Assembly (NCBI RefSeq): GCF_003955665.1
Contig: NZ_RXHU01000057.1
Location: 1 to 37,445, forward strand
Direction: 5' to 3'
DNA from: Paenibacillus whitsoniae
GTDB taxonomy: Bacteria; Bacillota; Bacilli; Paenibacillales; NBRC-103111
Length of the DNA: 37,445 bases
Within the stretch, counting starts at the first letter, position 1; each line of letters begins with the position of its first letter. The notes beneath the pieces were generated by a model. That model ran no database searches. It was not told the origin of the DNA and saw only the letters and a list, made by a program, of their open reading frames with translations. The translations under genes were made by a program, and so were the position numbers. Below are positions 15,967-23,583 of the stretch, one piece after another.

Positions 15967-16785
15967 TTAGTCAAAATAGTTGCCCGGCTCAACCGTAATC
16001 TGCTTCGTCTTCGAGTCGACGCCATACAGACGCGCCAAGGACACATAGTCATCAACGAGATGCTCTTCCGCCTCGCACGATTCCATAAAGACGCCCACGC
16101 CCTGCACCGTCGCTTTGAACTCCGCTAACAGGTCCATCATGCCGTGAATCGTCCCGCCCACATGCATAAAGTCGTCGATAATCAGCACCTTCGACTCTTC
16201 CTTGAGTGCGCGTCTGGCGAGCGACATCGTCTGGATCCGCTTGTTGGAGCCCGACACGTAGTTGATGCTCACCGCCGAACCCTCTGTCACACGGCTGTCC
16301 CGGCGAACGATCACGACCGGCAGGTTCATGTACGTTGCTGTCGCATACGCCAGCGGAATGCCTTTCGTCTCCACCGTCATAATCACATCGACCTCGCGAC
16401 CGGCGAACGCCGAAGCAAATGTCTTGCCAATCTCATTCAAATATTGAGGTTGCCCCATAATATCCGACATATACAAATATCCGCCCGGCAAAATGCGCTC
16501 CGGCTGCTGTAATTGCAAACAAAGACTCTGGATGAACTTCAGAGAAATTTCCTTCGGCACCTTCGGCGAGAACTTCACACCGCCGGCTGCTCCGGCCAGG
16601 GTATTAAGCTCCCCCAAACCCTCTTCTTCAAAAACTTCTTTAATAATTGCAAGATCTTCACTAATAGAAGATTTGGCAGAGTTGTAACGCTCGGCAAAAG
16701 TCGTTAAAGGAATTAACGAATGGGGGCGAAATAACAAGTACTGTGTCATTTCTACCAGCCTGGCGCTCCTTTTCAACTTTTTCAT
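15967..16785 (-). CDS. purR: purine operon repressor PurR
   Basis: The 272-residue protein has an N-terminal winged helix (about 1-72: ARLVEMTQYLLFRPHSLIPL, SAKSSISEDLAIIKEVFE) and a phosphoribosyltransferase-like domain (about 75-270) with the PRPP loop VLIIDDFMHVGGT near residue 200. It represses purine genes and is relieved by PRPP. ATG 16785 is preferred over the frame start at 16830; GGGGGT lies upstream. A PurBox-like site between promoter and start suggests autorepression. The 28-base gap to ridA suggests one operon. Confidence 0.95.
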   Translation of the reverse strand: MKKLKRSARLVEMTQYLLFRPHSLIPLTTFAERYNSAKSSISEDLAIIKEVFEEEGLGELNTLAGAAGGVKFSPKVPKEISLKFIQSLCLQLQQPERILPGGYLYMSDIMGQPQYLNEIGKTFASAFAGREVDVIMTVETKGIPLAYATATYMNLPVVIVRRDSRVTEGSAVSINYVSGSNKRIQTMSLARRALKEESKVLIIDDFMHVGGTIHGMMDLLAEFKATVQGVGVFMESCEAEEHLVDDYVSLARLYGVDSKTKQITVEPGNYFD

Positions 16786-16799
16786 CGCACTACCCCCAA

Positions 16800-16812
16800 A
16801 AATCCGAATATT
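16800..16812 (+). promoter_or_regulatory. PurBox-like operator in front of purR
   Basis: The plus strand reads AAATCCGAATATT, which agrees with the PurBox pattern AWWWCCGAACWWT at 12 of 13 positions. It lies between the purR promoter and the purR start. A convincing second, inverted box at the usual spacing was not found. Confidence 0.6.
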
Positions 16813-16820
16813 ATAATGAA

Positions 16821-16850
16821 AATATACCACTTTTATACGTATTTATTCAA
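16821..16850 (-). promoter_or_regulatory. promoter of purR
   Basis: TTGAAT (16845-16850), 18 bases, TATATT (16821-16826) on the minus strand. A second TATAAT (16810-16815) overlaps the PurBox-like site and could be an alternative -10. Confidence 0.6.
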
Positions 16851-17081
16851 GCTAAGCATGAAAAATATATTAACATAGACCTGACACAGAAATGACATGA
16901 CTCAAAGACAGACGTATTGAATCCTGCAATCCCTGCAGTTATTTCAATGGACGCATTATGGCCGTGAGAAGTTCAACAGGGAGCGCTTCCAAGGCGGCAC
17001 ACGTTCAGCGGGGCCACCTCGCAAAGCTGTAATTTCGGCGAAATCGTTCGACGGTCACTCACGACCTTCCTGAACCATCCC

Positions 17082-17280
17082 GAACCTGTAATAACTACAT
17101 CAAATCCCCGTAAAAGCCGGTAATTTGCTCGTGTTCCTGTAAAAACTACATCAAATTTTCGCTAACTCTGCCCAAGTCGTCTGTTTTGACCGATGACTCG
17201 CGAATTATGATGTAGGTAATGCAGGTTCATACCGCAAATCTCCCTCTGTAGTCGAAATTACCTGTAGGAAATGCAGGTTG
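17082..17280. repeat. repeat cluster A: two forward and two inverted copies of a ~20-bp motif
   Basis: Four related 20-mers: forward at 17082-17101 (GAACCTGTAATAACTACATC) and 17133-17152 (GTTCCTGTAAAAACTACATC), then inverted at 17209-17228 and 17261-17280 (on the minus strand GAACCTGCATTACCTACATC and CAACCTGCATTTCCTACAGG). Start-to-start distances within each pair are 51 and 52 bases. The cluster lies in the 736-base gene-free gap between purR and ispE and could fold into a long interrupted hairpin. No transposase or target duplication is visible. Confidence 0.75.
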
Positions 17281-17478
17281 TCGTGCGGACATGGTGTGCA
17301 CAGGGGGGGTGTACAGCATAGACGGATGCAAGCTGCCCGAAAAATAGGGTACACGTCTCTAAGGAGGGGTACAAGGAGGCACACGCCTGTATAGGGGACT
17401 GCGCTATTGCAAAACGCTTCCCTCGGCACCCACCTCCGGCGATACAGAGACCCGCTCAACTCCATCCAGCCCTCTCGG
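17281..17478. other. gene-free remainder of the purR-ispE gap
   Basis: No open frame with family resemblance is present here. The plus strand has several purine-rich GGAGG-like tracts and short repeated GGTGTGCAC / GGGTACAC / GGGGTACAAGG pieces (17290-17390), which may be remnants of decayed sequence. The part from 16851 to 17081 likewise shows nothing assignable. Confidence 0.4.
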
Positions 17479-17503
17479 AAAAAAAGAGCCCCGGTGGGGC
17501 TCT
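17479..17503 (-). terminator. intrinsic terminator after ispE
   Basis: GAGCCCC-acc-GGGGCTC followed by seven T on the minus strand: a perfect GC-rich stem starting about 20 bases after the ispE stop. Confidence 0.93.
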
Positions 17504-17521
17504 TCTCACTCATCCTATCGC

Positions 17522-18376
17522 TTACGTCAGCATGCGCACGGCATAGACATCCTTGCAGAACCCTCTCAGCCCATTGTAGATACGCGCCACCTTCGCTTCC
17601 TTTGAAACCAGCCCGAACACCGTCGGCCCGCTGCCGGACATCAACACGCCATCTGCGCCCAGCCTTTGCATGCATTCCTTCAAATGCCGCACTTCCGGGT
17701 ACAGCTCCAGCGTCACTTCCTCCAGTACGTTGCCAAGACTGCCGCACAGCCGATCGAATTGCTTGTCCCGAATCGCCGCAAGCACATCCGCCGTAGACGG
17801 ATGCTGTTTGATGCCGTTCGCATTCAGCTTGCCGTAGATCTCGGATGTCGACACGTTGATCGGCGGCTTGGCAAGCACGACCCAGCATTGCGGTGGAGAC
17901 GCAATAGGCTGCAGCTTCTCGCCGCGCCCCGTCGCCAGCGCGGTGCCGCCCGTTACGCAGAAAGGCACGTCCGATCCGAGCTCGGCGCCCAGCACTTGCA
18001 GCTCCTCCATGGAGATGCCGAGGTTCCACAGCCGATTGAGCCCTCGCAGCGTCGCCGCCGCATCCGAGCTGCCGCCCGCAAGCCCAGCCGCAACTGGAAT
18101 GCGCTTATCCAAGTGAATATAGACGCCATTCTTCACGTCATACCGATCCTTGATCAGCCGCGCCGCCTGAAAAGCCAGATTTTTCTCATCTAACGGTATA
18201 TAGCCCGCCTGACTGGAAATGATGATCGTGTCTCGCTCCAACTCTTGCATCTCGATTCGATCCGCCAAGTCGACCATGGTCATGACCATCTCGACCTCGT
18301 GATAGCCATCCGTACGTTTATGTAAAACATCGAGCGATAAATTGATTTTCGCCGGTGCCTTCTCGTAAATCTTCAA
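17522..18376 (-). CDS. ispE: 4-diphosphocytidyl-2-C-methyl-D-erythritol kinase
   Basis: The 284-residue GHMP kinase shows KAPAKINLSLDVLHKRTDGYHEVEMV at the N-terminus, the ATP loop PVAAGLAGGSSDAAATLRGLN (about 95-115) and GVLMSGSGPTVFGLV near the C-terminus. It phosphorylates CDP-methylerythritol in the MEP isoprenoid pathway. I choose TTG at 18376 because AAGAAGGTGA lies five bases upstream and the protein then begins with KIYEKAPAKINL, like other IspE proteins. An in-frame ATG at 18406 has no ribosome-binding site and almost touches the -10 box. The long upstream open frame (to 18784) lies inside sspF and is spurious. Confidence 0.95.
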   Translation of the reverse strand: MKIYEKAPAKINLSLDVLHKRTDGYHEVEMVMTMVDLADRIEMQELERDTIIISSQAGYIPLDEKNLAFQAARLIKDRYDVKNGVYIHLDKRIPVAAGLAGGSSDAAATLRGLNRLWNLGISMEELQVLGAELGSDVPFCVTGGTALATGRGEKLQPIASPPQCWVVLAKPPINVSTSEIYGKLNANGIKQHPSTADVLAAIRDKQFDRLCGSLGNVLEEVTLELYPEVRHLKECMQRLGADGVLMSGSGPTVFGLVSKEAKVARIYNGLRGFCKDVYAVRMLT

Positions 18377-18412
18377 TCCGTTCACCTTCTTTTGCTCATT
18401 TGCCATTGCAAT

Positions 18413-18441
18413 ATTATAACAAATGCGCATAAAAAAAGCTA
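18413..18441 (-). promoter_or_regulatory. promoter of ispE overlapping the sspF terminator
   Basis: TATAAT (18413-18418) on the minus strand lies 36 bases before the TTG start. The -35 region at 17-base spacing (about 18436-18441, TAGCTT) falls in the terminator stem and T run of sspF. The -10 is perfect; the -35 is weak. Confidence 0.5.
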
Positions 18442-18459
18442 AAGCTGATCGCTTTAGCT
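18431..18459 (-). terminator. intrinsic terminator of sspF containing its stop codon
   Basis: AGCTAAAGC-gatca-GCTTTAGCT then a run of seven T: a perfect nine-base-pair stem on the minus strand. The last sense codon AGC and the TAA stop form the first arm, so a translating ribosome would cover the hairpin until it releases. Confidence 0.9.
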
Positions 18460-18873
18460 GTAGGTGGAATGCTGTGTCGGCTGCTGCCCATAAGGCGGAC
18501 GCGCGCCCGCCGCATAATAGCCCGAAGGCCCCGCTTGCTGTTGCGCATACGAACTTGTCTGCGTATAGCCTTGCGGCTGTCCCGCTGCAACATAAGGAGC
18601 CTGCATCTGGCCGCTCATCGCTTGTTGGCTGCCCACACCTTGTTGGCTTCGATACCCGCCGCCGGCAGCGGACCCATACGCGGGCGGCACCGACGCTGCG
18701 TGTTGCTGGGCCAGATGCTCTTGCGCGATTTGAATCGCGCGCTTGACCATATTGCCCGCATCCTTCGTACGGATGCCGGACCAACCTTCGCGCTGCACCA
18801 CATCATAGAAGCCTAAATCTTTGGCTAGTTCATATTTTAGACTTTCGGACATAACGCCTCTTCTTCGACTCAT
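18454..18873 (-). CDS. sspF: small acid-soluble spore protein SspF with a long low-complexity tail
   Basis: Residues 1-55 are a typical alpha/beta-type minor SASP of the SspF kind: MSRRRGVMSESLKYELAKDL, then GWSGIRTKDAGNMVKRAIQIAQEHLA. Such proteins bind and protect spore DNA. SspF of B. subtilis ends at about 61 residues; here about 84 more follow, rich in Gln, Gly, Tyr, Ala, Pro and Ser (for example SQQGVGSQQAMSGQMQAP and GPSGYYAAGARPPYGQQP) and almost free of charge, so probably disordered. ATG 18873 has AGAGGAGG seven bases upstream. The tail is in frame and intact up to its terminator, so it is not an obvious frameshift. Confidence 0.92.
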   Translation of the reverse strand: MSRRRGVMSESLKYELAKDLGFYDVVQREGWSGIRTKDAGNMVKRAIQIAQEHLAQQHAASVPPAYGSAAGGGYRSQQGVGSQQAMSGQMQAPYVAAGQPQGYTQTSSYAQQQAGPSGYYAAGARPPYGQQPTQHSTYS

Positions 18874-19016
18874 ACACAAACCTCCTCTGAAGCAAAGTAG
18901 ATTGCATCCTCTAGCTGGCGTAGATGGAGATAGTATGCCCCAACCGTTCGCCCTTCTATTCCGCCATTAAAAGCAAAAACAGACCCGCAGGCCTGTCCGA
19001 TCCGTACCATATGGAA

Positions 19017-19292
19017 CTAATGCTGAATATATGTGATGCGTACCTGGCCGTCGTCGTTACAGACCGTAACTTCAACGGACTCCGTCAGAATATCGGCGTA
19101 GCTATAGGAAACTCGCTTAAAAGCATGTGATTCTTGGTCCAGTTTAACAATGAACACAGAAGGGTAGGTTTCTTCTAAAACTCCGGAACGCTCGACAGTC
19201 TTTCGACGACCACCGTTCGCTCTTAACATGATCTTCTGCCCGACGTGGGGCTCCAAACTGCGTTTGATCTCCAACAGCGCATTTTTAGCCAT
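19017..19292 (-). CDS. veg: Veg protein
   Basis: The 91-residue protein matches Veg: MAKNALLEIKRSLEPHVGQ, LRANGGRRKTVERSGVLEETYPSVFIVKLDQ and RVSYSYADILTESVEV. In B. subtilis Veg influences biofilm matrix genes through SinR; the biochemical role is unclear. ATG 19292 fits the family; TTG at 19298 is an alternative with closer spacing to AGAGGTGG. Two tandem near-consensus promoters precede it, in keeping with the very strong expression known for veg. Confidence 0.95.
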   Translation of the reverse strand: MAKNALLEIKRSLEPHVGQKIMLRANGGRRKTVERSGVLEETYPSVFIVKLDQESHAFKRVSYSYADILTESVEVTVCNDDGQVRITYIQH

Positions 19293-19319
19293 TGTCAACT
19301 ACCACCTCTTTCCCTGTTA

Positions 19320-19348
19320 ATTATAACCGATAGAGACAATCATGTCAA
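19320..19348 (-). promoter_or_regulatory. veg promoter, proximal (full sigma-A consensus)
   Basis: TTGACA (19343-19348), 17 bases, TATAAT (19320-19325) on the minus strand: an exact consensus with ideal spacing, about 28 bases before the ATG. Confidence 0.92.
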
Positions 19349-19360
19349 ATGAGGGCAAAT

Positions 19361-19390
19361 ATTATATCAGTACCCCAATCCTATTGTCAA
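19361..19390 (-). promoter_or_regulatory. veg promoter, distal (consensus boxes, extended -10)
   Basis: TTGACA (19385-19390), 18 bases, TATAAT (19361-19366) on the minus strand, with TGA directly before the -10 forming an extended TGnTATAAT. It lies about 41 bases upstream of the proximal promoter. Confidence 0.88.
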
Positions 19391-19492
19391 CGGCATTTTT
19401 ATGTATCCCCGAATTTCTCACCTCAATAGATTCTCTCCATCGTTCGCAAAATATTCACACATTTCCAGTTGAAGTGATCGGGATCTCCCCCA

Positions 19493-19550
19493 CAAAAAAA
19501 GAACACAGCCAAGCCTACCCGCTTCCTGCGGGGGACTTGCCGTGTTCTTA
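19493..19550 (-). terminator. intrinsic terminator after yabG
   Basis: AAGAACACGGCAAG...CCCGC-aggaa-GCGGG...CTTGGCTGTGTTCTT with a following T run on the minus strand: a long stem with small internal loops, about 34 bases past the yabG stop. Confidence 0.88.
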
Positions 19551-19583
19551 TGAATGCAACAGCGCGAGAGACGCGCAGCAACG

Positions 19584-20468
19584 CTATACAGACTCTTCCG
19601 CATGTTGGATGCCTGGCACCCCCATACGGTAGCTTCCACGCGTCTCCACGCCGCCTAAGCCGTCTAAACCCGTTACGGTCAAATCCACGATGTCAAGCAT
19701 CGAAATCGTCTCCTTCACAGACGTGTAGGATAGCTTCGCTGCGATGCTCAGCGGGTCCAACGCATGAATAAGAATGCGCCCCGGCGAGCTGGCGAAGTTC
19801 GCCCCGGCACGCAGCAGCGCCTCGAAGTGCGATTGACACGCTCCGGCCACCACAATCAGGGCATCGCGATTGCGTTCGTATTGCCTCGCCACGTGGACGG
19901 CGTTGACGAAATTCTGCGAGTTTTTATAACTCGACAGGTTCGTGAGACCGCCGCTGAGCCGATGCTTCAAAATGCCGTCGTGTCCCGTGATGACCACGAT
20001 GTCCGGCTTAATCTGCGGAAGCAGCCGGTGCAGCGCCTCCGCCATCTGCGACTCCGGGATGAAGAAGCCTTCCGCCGGGACTCGCAGCTCGCCGTAGAGC
20101 TGCATACATTTGCGCAAATAGGCCGGATCGCCGTCCAGATGCAGCACTTTGCCCGGCACTTCAAAATAGCTGTTGTGCAGCACCTGCACCTTTTGTTTAT
20201 GTTGAACCGTCTGCTGGTTCTTCTCTTGCAATTGAACTTGCGCCAGCGCGAGCCGCCGGAACGCCTCTCGAAATTCCGGTGTGCCTGAACGCGGATGGTC
20301 GATCGCTTCCGCCGGCGGCGCCGTCTTCGTCAGATCCGTTAGCGGCGCGTCCGCAAGCAGCCGATAATCGACCCCGCGCAGAATCGCGCTCAAATGCTCG
20401 ATCCGCTCGATTCTGAATACGATGTCGCCGCCATAGGACTTCCGAGTTACATAATCGCCTTGCCTCAT
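19584..20468 (-). CDS. yabG: sporulation-specific protease YabG
   Basis: The 294-residue protein matches YabG in length (about 290 in B. subtilis) and content: MRQGDYVTRKSYGGDIVFRI, GKVLHLDGDPAYLRKCMQLY, KPDIVVITGHDGILKH and VVAGACQSHFEALLRAGANFASSPGRILIHALDPL. YabG is made in the mother cell and processes spore coat proteins (for example SafA and SpoIVA). GGAGGGG lies upstream of the ATG. It sits between rsmA and veg in the conserved order. The catalytic residues are not certain from sequence alone; the CQSHFE and TGHDG segments are the obvious candidates. Confidence 0.93.
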   Translation of the reverse strand: MRQGDYVTRKSYGGDIVFRIERIEHLSAILRGVDYRLLADAPLTDLTKTAPPAEAIDHPRSGTPEFREAFRRLALAQVQLQEKNQQTVQHKQKVQVLHNSYFEVPGKVLHLDGDPAYLRKCMQLYGELRVPAEGFFIPESQMAEALHRLLPQIKPDIVVITGHDGILKHRLSGGLTNLSSYKNSQNFVNAVHVARQYERNRDALIVVAGACQSHFEALLRAGANFASSPGRILIHALDPLSIAAKLSYTSVKETISMLDIVDLTVTGLDGLGGVETRGSYRMGVPGIQHAEESV

Positions 20469-20523
20469 CGCTCAAATCCCCTCCTAGGGGTATCCTATGG
20501 CGAGACTGGGCATTTGGTGCGGG

Positions 20524-21432
20524 TTATTTGCAGCCGTGAGCGCGCAGCGCTGTCGAAAGACGCGCAAATTCGCCCATGCTGAGCGTTTCGCCGCGGCGAG
20601 AAGGGTCGATGCCAATCCCGTGCAGCAGCGCCTCCAGCTCGGCTTTATTCTCTTTGGAGAAGAACCGCGCCGCGAGGTTGTTATAGAGCGTTTTGCGCCG
20701 CTGGACGAAGGCTGACTGCACGACAGCGAAGAAGAAGTCGGCGTCCTCCACCTCGACAGGCGGCGTTTTGCGCACGCGCAGCCGAATAACGGCGGAATCG
20801 ACGTTCGGCTGCGGCACAAACACGGTGCGGGGCACGATGGTAACGAGCTCCGCCTCGCAGTAGAACTGAACGGCGATGCTCAGGCTGCCGTAGTCTTTGG
20901 TGCCGGGACGAGCGGCCATGCGGTCCGCCACTTCTTTTTGAATCATCACGACGATATTCTCCAGCGGCAGCTTCTCCTCGAGAAGCTTCATAATGATCGG
21001 CGTCGTGATGTAGTAAGGCAGGTTGGCGACGACGGAGACGCCGTCTACGCCCTCGAAGTGCTGTCGGAACAACACCAGCAGGTCGGTTTTCAAGATGTCT
21101 CCGTGCACAACGGAGGCATGGGGGTACGGCGACAGCGTCTCGCCCAGAATGGGCAGCAGGCGCTGGTCGATCTCGACGGCCACGACGCGGCCGGCCAGCT
21201 TGGCCAGCTGCTGCGTGAGCGCGCCGATACCAGGGCCGATCTCGAGAGCGCCTCTGCTCTTATCCAGCTCGGCGGCGCTGACGATTTTGCTCAAAATATT
21301 TTGGTCAATCAGGAAATTCTGACCGAGGCTCTTCTTCAGCACGAGATCGTGCTGCTTCAAAATTTGTTTCGTCTTGCTCGGCGTTGCGACATCGTCTGCT
21401 GTTACGATTACTTCGTTACGGGGTATAGACAT
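20524..21432 (-). CDS. rsmA: 16S rRNA dimethyladenosine transferase
   Basis: The 302-residue protein shows LKKSLGQNFLIDQNILSKIV at the N-terminus, SAM motif I ALEIGPGIGALTQQL (about 62-76), the acidic EID loop and the target-adenine motif NLPYYITTPII (about 140-150). RsmA (KsgA) dimethylates A1518 and A1519 of 16S rRNA late in 30S assembly. ATG 21432 has GAGGT upstream. It follows rnmV with a 26-base gap, the usual pairing of the two rRNA maturation genes. Confidence 0.97.
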   Translation of the reverse strand: MSIPRNEVIVTADDVATPSKTKQILKQHDLVLKKSLGQNFLIDQNILSKIVSAAELDKSRGALEIGPGIGALTQQLAKLAGRVVAVEIDQRLLPILGETLSPYPHASVVHGDILKTDLLVLFRQHFEGVDGVSVVANLPYYITTPIIMKLLEEKLPLENIVVMIQKEVADRMAARPGTKDYGSLSIAVQFYCEAELVTIVPRTVFVPQPNVDSAVIRLRVRKTPPVEVEDADFFFAVVQSAFVQRRKTLYNNLAARFFSKENKAELEALLHGIGIDPSRRGETLSMGEFARLSTALRAHGCK

Positions 21433-21458
21433 AGCATAGACCTCATTATCTGTAAGTT

Positions 21459-21995
21459 TTACTGATCCAAATGCTCCAGCGCCGCTTCAAATTCCTCGCG
21501 GGAAATTTGAAACATCGCGCAGCGCTTATAAAACTGCTTACCGTTGCAATATCCGATGCCGAGTGCGTTGCCGACCGCCAGCCTGCGGGCCGCCGCGTCC
21601 TCGTGCACGATGAGCCCGGCCGCCATCAAATCCGCCATGGTCAGCTGCGACACAGCGCCCTCATATTCCGTACGCAGGCTCTGAAGCGCCTGCCGGATCA
21701 CTTCCGGCGCGGCGTTCTCCACGCCGATGTCGCCCTTGTACGCAGCCTGCTCCTGCGTAATAAACGCATGCTTGCAGCCCGGCACCTTGGCGGCGACGAT
21801 TTTGCGGATCCGCTCCCCCGCATGGTCGGGATCCGTGAAAATAATAACGCCTCGCCGCTCCTGGGCAAGCGCGATGCGTTTCAGCACAGCTTGACCGATC
21901 GCGGAGCCGCCGGTCTCGAGCGTATCCGCCTCCACGGCTCGGCGGATGGCCGCCGTATCGTCCTTGCCTTCCACGACAATCACTTCTTTGATCAT
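21459..21995 (-). CDS. rnmV: ribonuclease M5
   Basis: The 178-residue protein starts with a Toprim domain: VVEGKDD (Glu at residue 9) and the metal-binding FTDPDHAGERIRK (Asp 55 and 57). RNase M5 trims the 5S rRNA precursor. The C-terminal half (AAGLIVHEDAAARRLAVGNALGIGYCNGKQFYKR) matches the family. AGAGGAC lies before the ATG. Downstream is rsmA, upstream yabE, as in B. subtilis. Confidence 0.95.
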   Translation of the reverse strand: MIKEVIVVEGKDDTAAIRRAVEADTLETGGSAIGQAVLKRIALAQERRGVIIFTDPDHAGERIRKIVAAKVPGCKHAFITQEQAAYKGDIGVENAAPEVIRQALQSLRTEYEGAVSQLTMADLMAAGLIVHEDAAARRLAVGNALGIGYCNGKQFYKRCAMFQISREEFEAALEHLDQ

Positions 21996-22206
21996 GAATA
22001 AGTCCTCTTTCCCTTAACAAGGCTAAGCCAAGGTCGAGCCCCGCTCAGCGAGCTCCAAGTAACGCAGAAAAAGAAGAGGGGTCTCCTCTTCTTTCGCAAT
22101 TAGGCTAATGCCAAGCTGCACATATCGCTATTGTTCCCGTTCCGCCCAGCGTTTACACGTTGGAAGGCTGGGACGAATAAAGTGCCTCCCATTTCCTCAC
22201 AGATCC

Positions 22207-23346
22207 TTAGTTCTGGGACGGCTTCGTTGGTCCGACCACGTAGACCGTGTAGCCTTGTTTCGTGCCAAAACGGTTCGCATAATTGTGATCGTCAAAATAC
22301 ACATCGATCATTTGGCCCTTCACAGCACTGCCGATGTCTTCCGCACGGCGGAAGCCCAGACCCTCGATATACACCCACCAACCGAGCGGAATGACTTTCG
22401 GGTCTACGGCAATTGTCCGGCCCTCAGTGACCGTAGTGCCGGTATACGTTTTGCCGTAACCGCTGGAACCTTCCGTCTTGCCCGTGGATGCAACGTCCGA
22501 CGAGTAAGCGGTCAGCTTTACATTTTTCAAAATTTGCTTGTAACCGAAGGTTACGCCATTCTTGGCCACTTCATCCACATTCGGAGAGGAGGCGGAAAGC
22601 GCCACGACCGGATTCTTTGTTCCAACCGAGATCACCTTGTTTACACTTTGTGTTTGTACTTCTTCACCCACAACTGCTTCTGCAACCAAAACGCCGTCTT
22701 CATACGTTTTTTCTTTTTGCTTTATTAGTACGCCTTCCTTACCTTCCTGAACAACTTGCTCCTTGCCTTTCAGTAAAGATGCATCATTCTTCTTTTCAGT
22801 TTGGAACGCGATCGGTTCGGTAACTTCTTCCATCTCTTTTTTCACGCGGACGATTTTGATCGAATCGCCGGAAGCCAGAGAGGCTGTAAGCTCGGGAGTT
22901 ACGCGGTCGTTCTCTCCCAGTGCAAGATTAAATCGTTGCAATGCACTTTCTACCGTTCTTGCAGTTGTGTAAACCGTAGTGGTCTTTCCATCAGCAGTCA
23001 ATTGGATCGGTGAAGCTTGCTCGATGACGATTCGGTCGCCGGCATTGATCCGCGAAGTCAGCGCAACCGAAACTTCGTCGTGTTCACCAACCGTTATGGC
23101 TTGTTCATCCAGTAGGCGTTGCAGGACCCATTGCTTCGTATGTACAACGGTTTCTTGTCCATTCACAACCACGGATACGCTCTTGGTAGCCGTTCCGTAC
23201 AACAACACTAAAAACATGAAAGTCATTGCGATTGAAATTAGGGCCAAACTTAAAATCAAACGCAAGTTTTCACGCTTCCATCGCAATGCGAAGGACATGC
23301 TGGATGATCGTTTTACATGGGTCTCGCTAATAGAGATACTGCCCAC
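22207..23346 (-). CDS. yabE: YabE-like cell-wall protein with DUF348, G5 and 3D domains
   Basis: The 379-residue protein has a membrane anchor or signal (about 30-50, LILSLALISIAMTFMFLVLL), two DUF348 modules (about 57-100 and 113-155), a G5 domain (about 160-235) and a C-terminal 3D domain (about 275-370) with its three Asp in AVDPKVIPLG, AEDIGSAVKG and DVYFDDH. Such proteins resemble resuscitation-promoting factors and probably cleave or remodel peptidoglycan outside the membrane. The start is GTG at 23346 after AAGGAGG. A c-di-AMP riboswitch and terminator precede it, which places it under control of the wall-stress second messenger. Confidence 0.93.
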   Translation of the reverse strand: MGSISISETHVKRSSSMSFALRWKRENLRLILSLALISIAMTFMFLVLLYGTATKSVSVVVNGQETVVHTKQWVLQRLLDEQAITVGEHDEVSVALTSRINAGDRIVIEQASPIQLTADGKTTTVYTTARTVESALQRFNLALGENDRVTPELTASLASGDSIKIVRVKKEMEEVTEPIAFQTEKKNDASLLKGKEQVVQEGKEGVLIKQKEKTYEDGVLVAEAVVGEEVQTQSVNKVISVGTKNPVVALSASSPNVDEVAKNGVTFGYKQILKNVKLTAYSSDVASTGKTEGSSGYGKTYTGTTVTEGRTIAVDPKVIPLGWWVYIEGLGFRRAEDIGSAVKGQMIDVYFDDHNYANRFGTKQGYTVYVVGPTKPSQN

Positions 23347-23504
23347 TTCTTCGGTCCTCCTTCAAAGCCTCGCCGCCAGGTTAAAGCATGAGAGAATTTT
23401 GACGCGACTAGGTTTTTAAGTTTAACTTAATGTCGATGTCCCTGCAGCCGCTGCTAGACTGCGAACGATCGGTCGTCCCCCTTTTGCCTATTCCACATCC
23501 TACT

Positions 23505-23583
23505 GAGACTTTCCAAAATAAAGTACCACTAAATTTCTGACAAATCACTTTGTCTGAAGAAGGGGCGGTAATTCCGGAAAGCT
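23505..23583 (+). repeat. dispersed repeat C, copy 1 (interrupted)
   Basis: Blocks GAGACTTTCCAAAATAAAGT (23505-23524) and GGGCGGTAATTCCGGAAAGCT (23563-23583, first 20 bases shown in this entry as GGGCGGTAATTCCGGAAAGC) recur at 31042-31083 on the other strand. In this copy 38 bases separate the blocks; in the other they are directly joined. CTTTCC...GGAAAG at the ends are inverted. It lies in the leader between the yabE riboswitch terminator and the yabE start. Confidence 0.7.

Noticed and set aside
17082..17280. CRISPR array
   Set aside because: The four repeats are degenerate, occur in both orientations, and no cas genes are present.
17205..18029. 274-residue minus-strand frame over the ispE region
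   Set aside because: It lies out of frame with ispE, is Arg/Gly/Cys-rich and runs into the repeat cluster; composition is that of a shadow frame.
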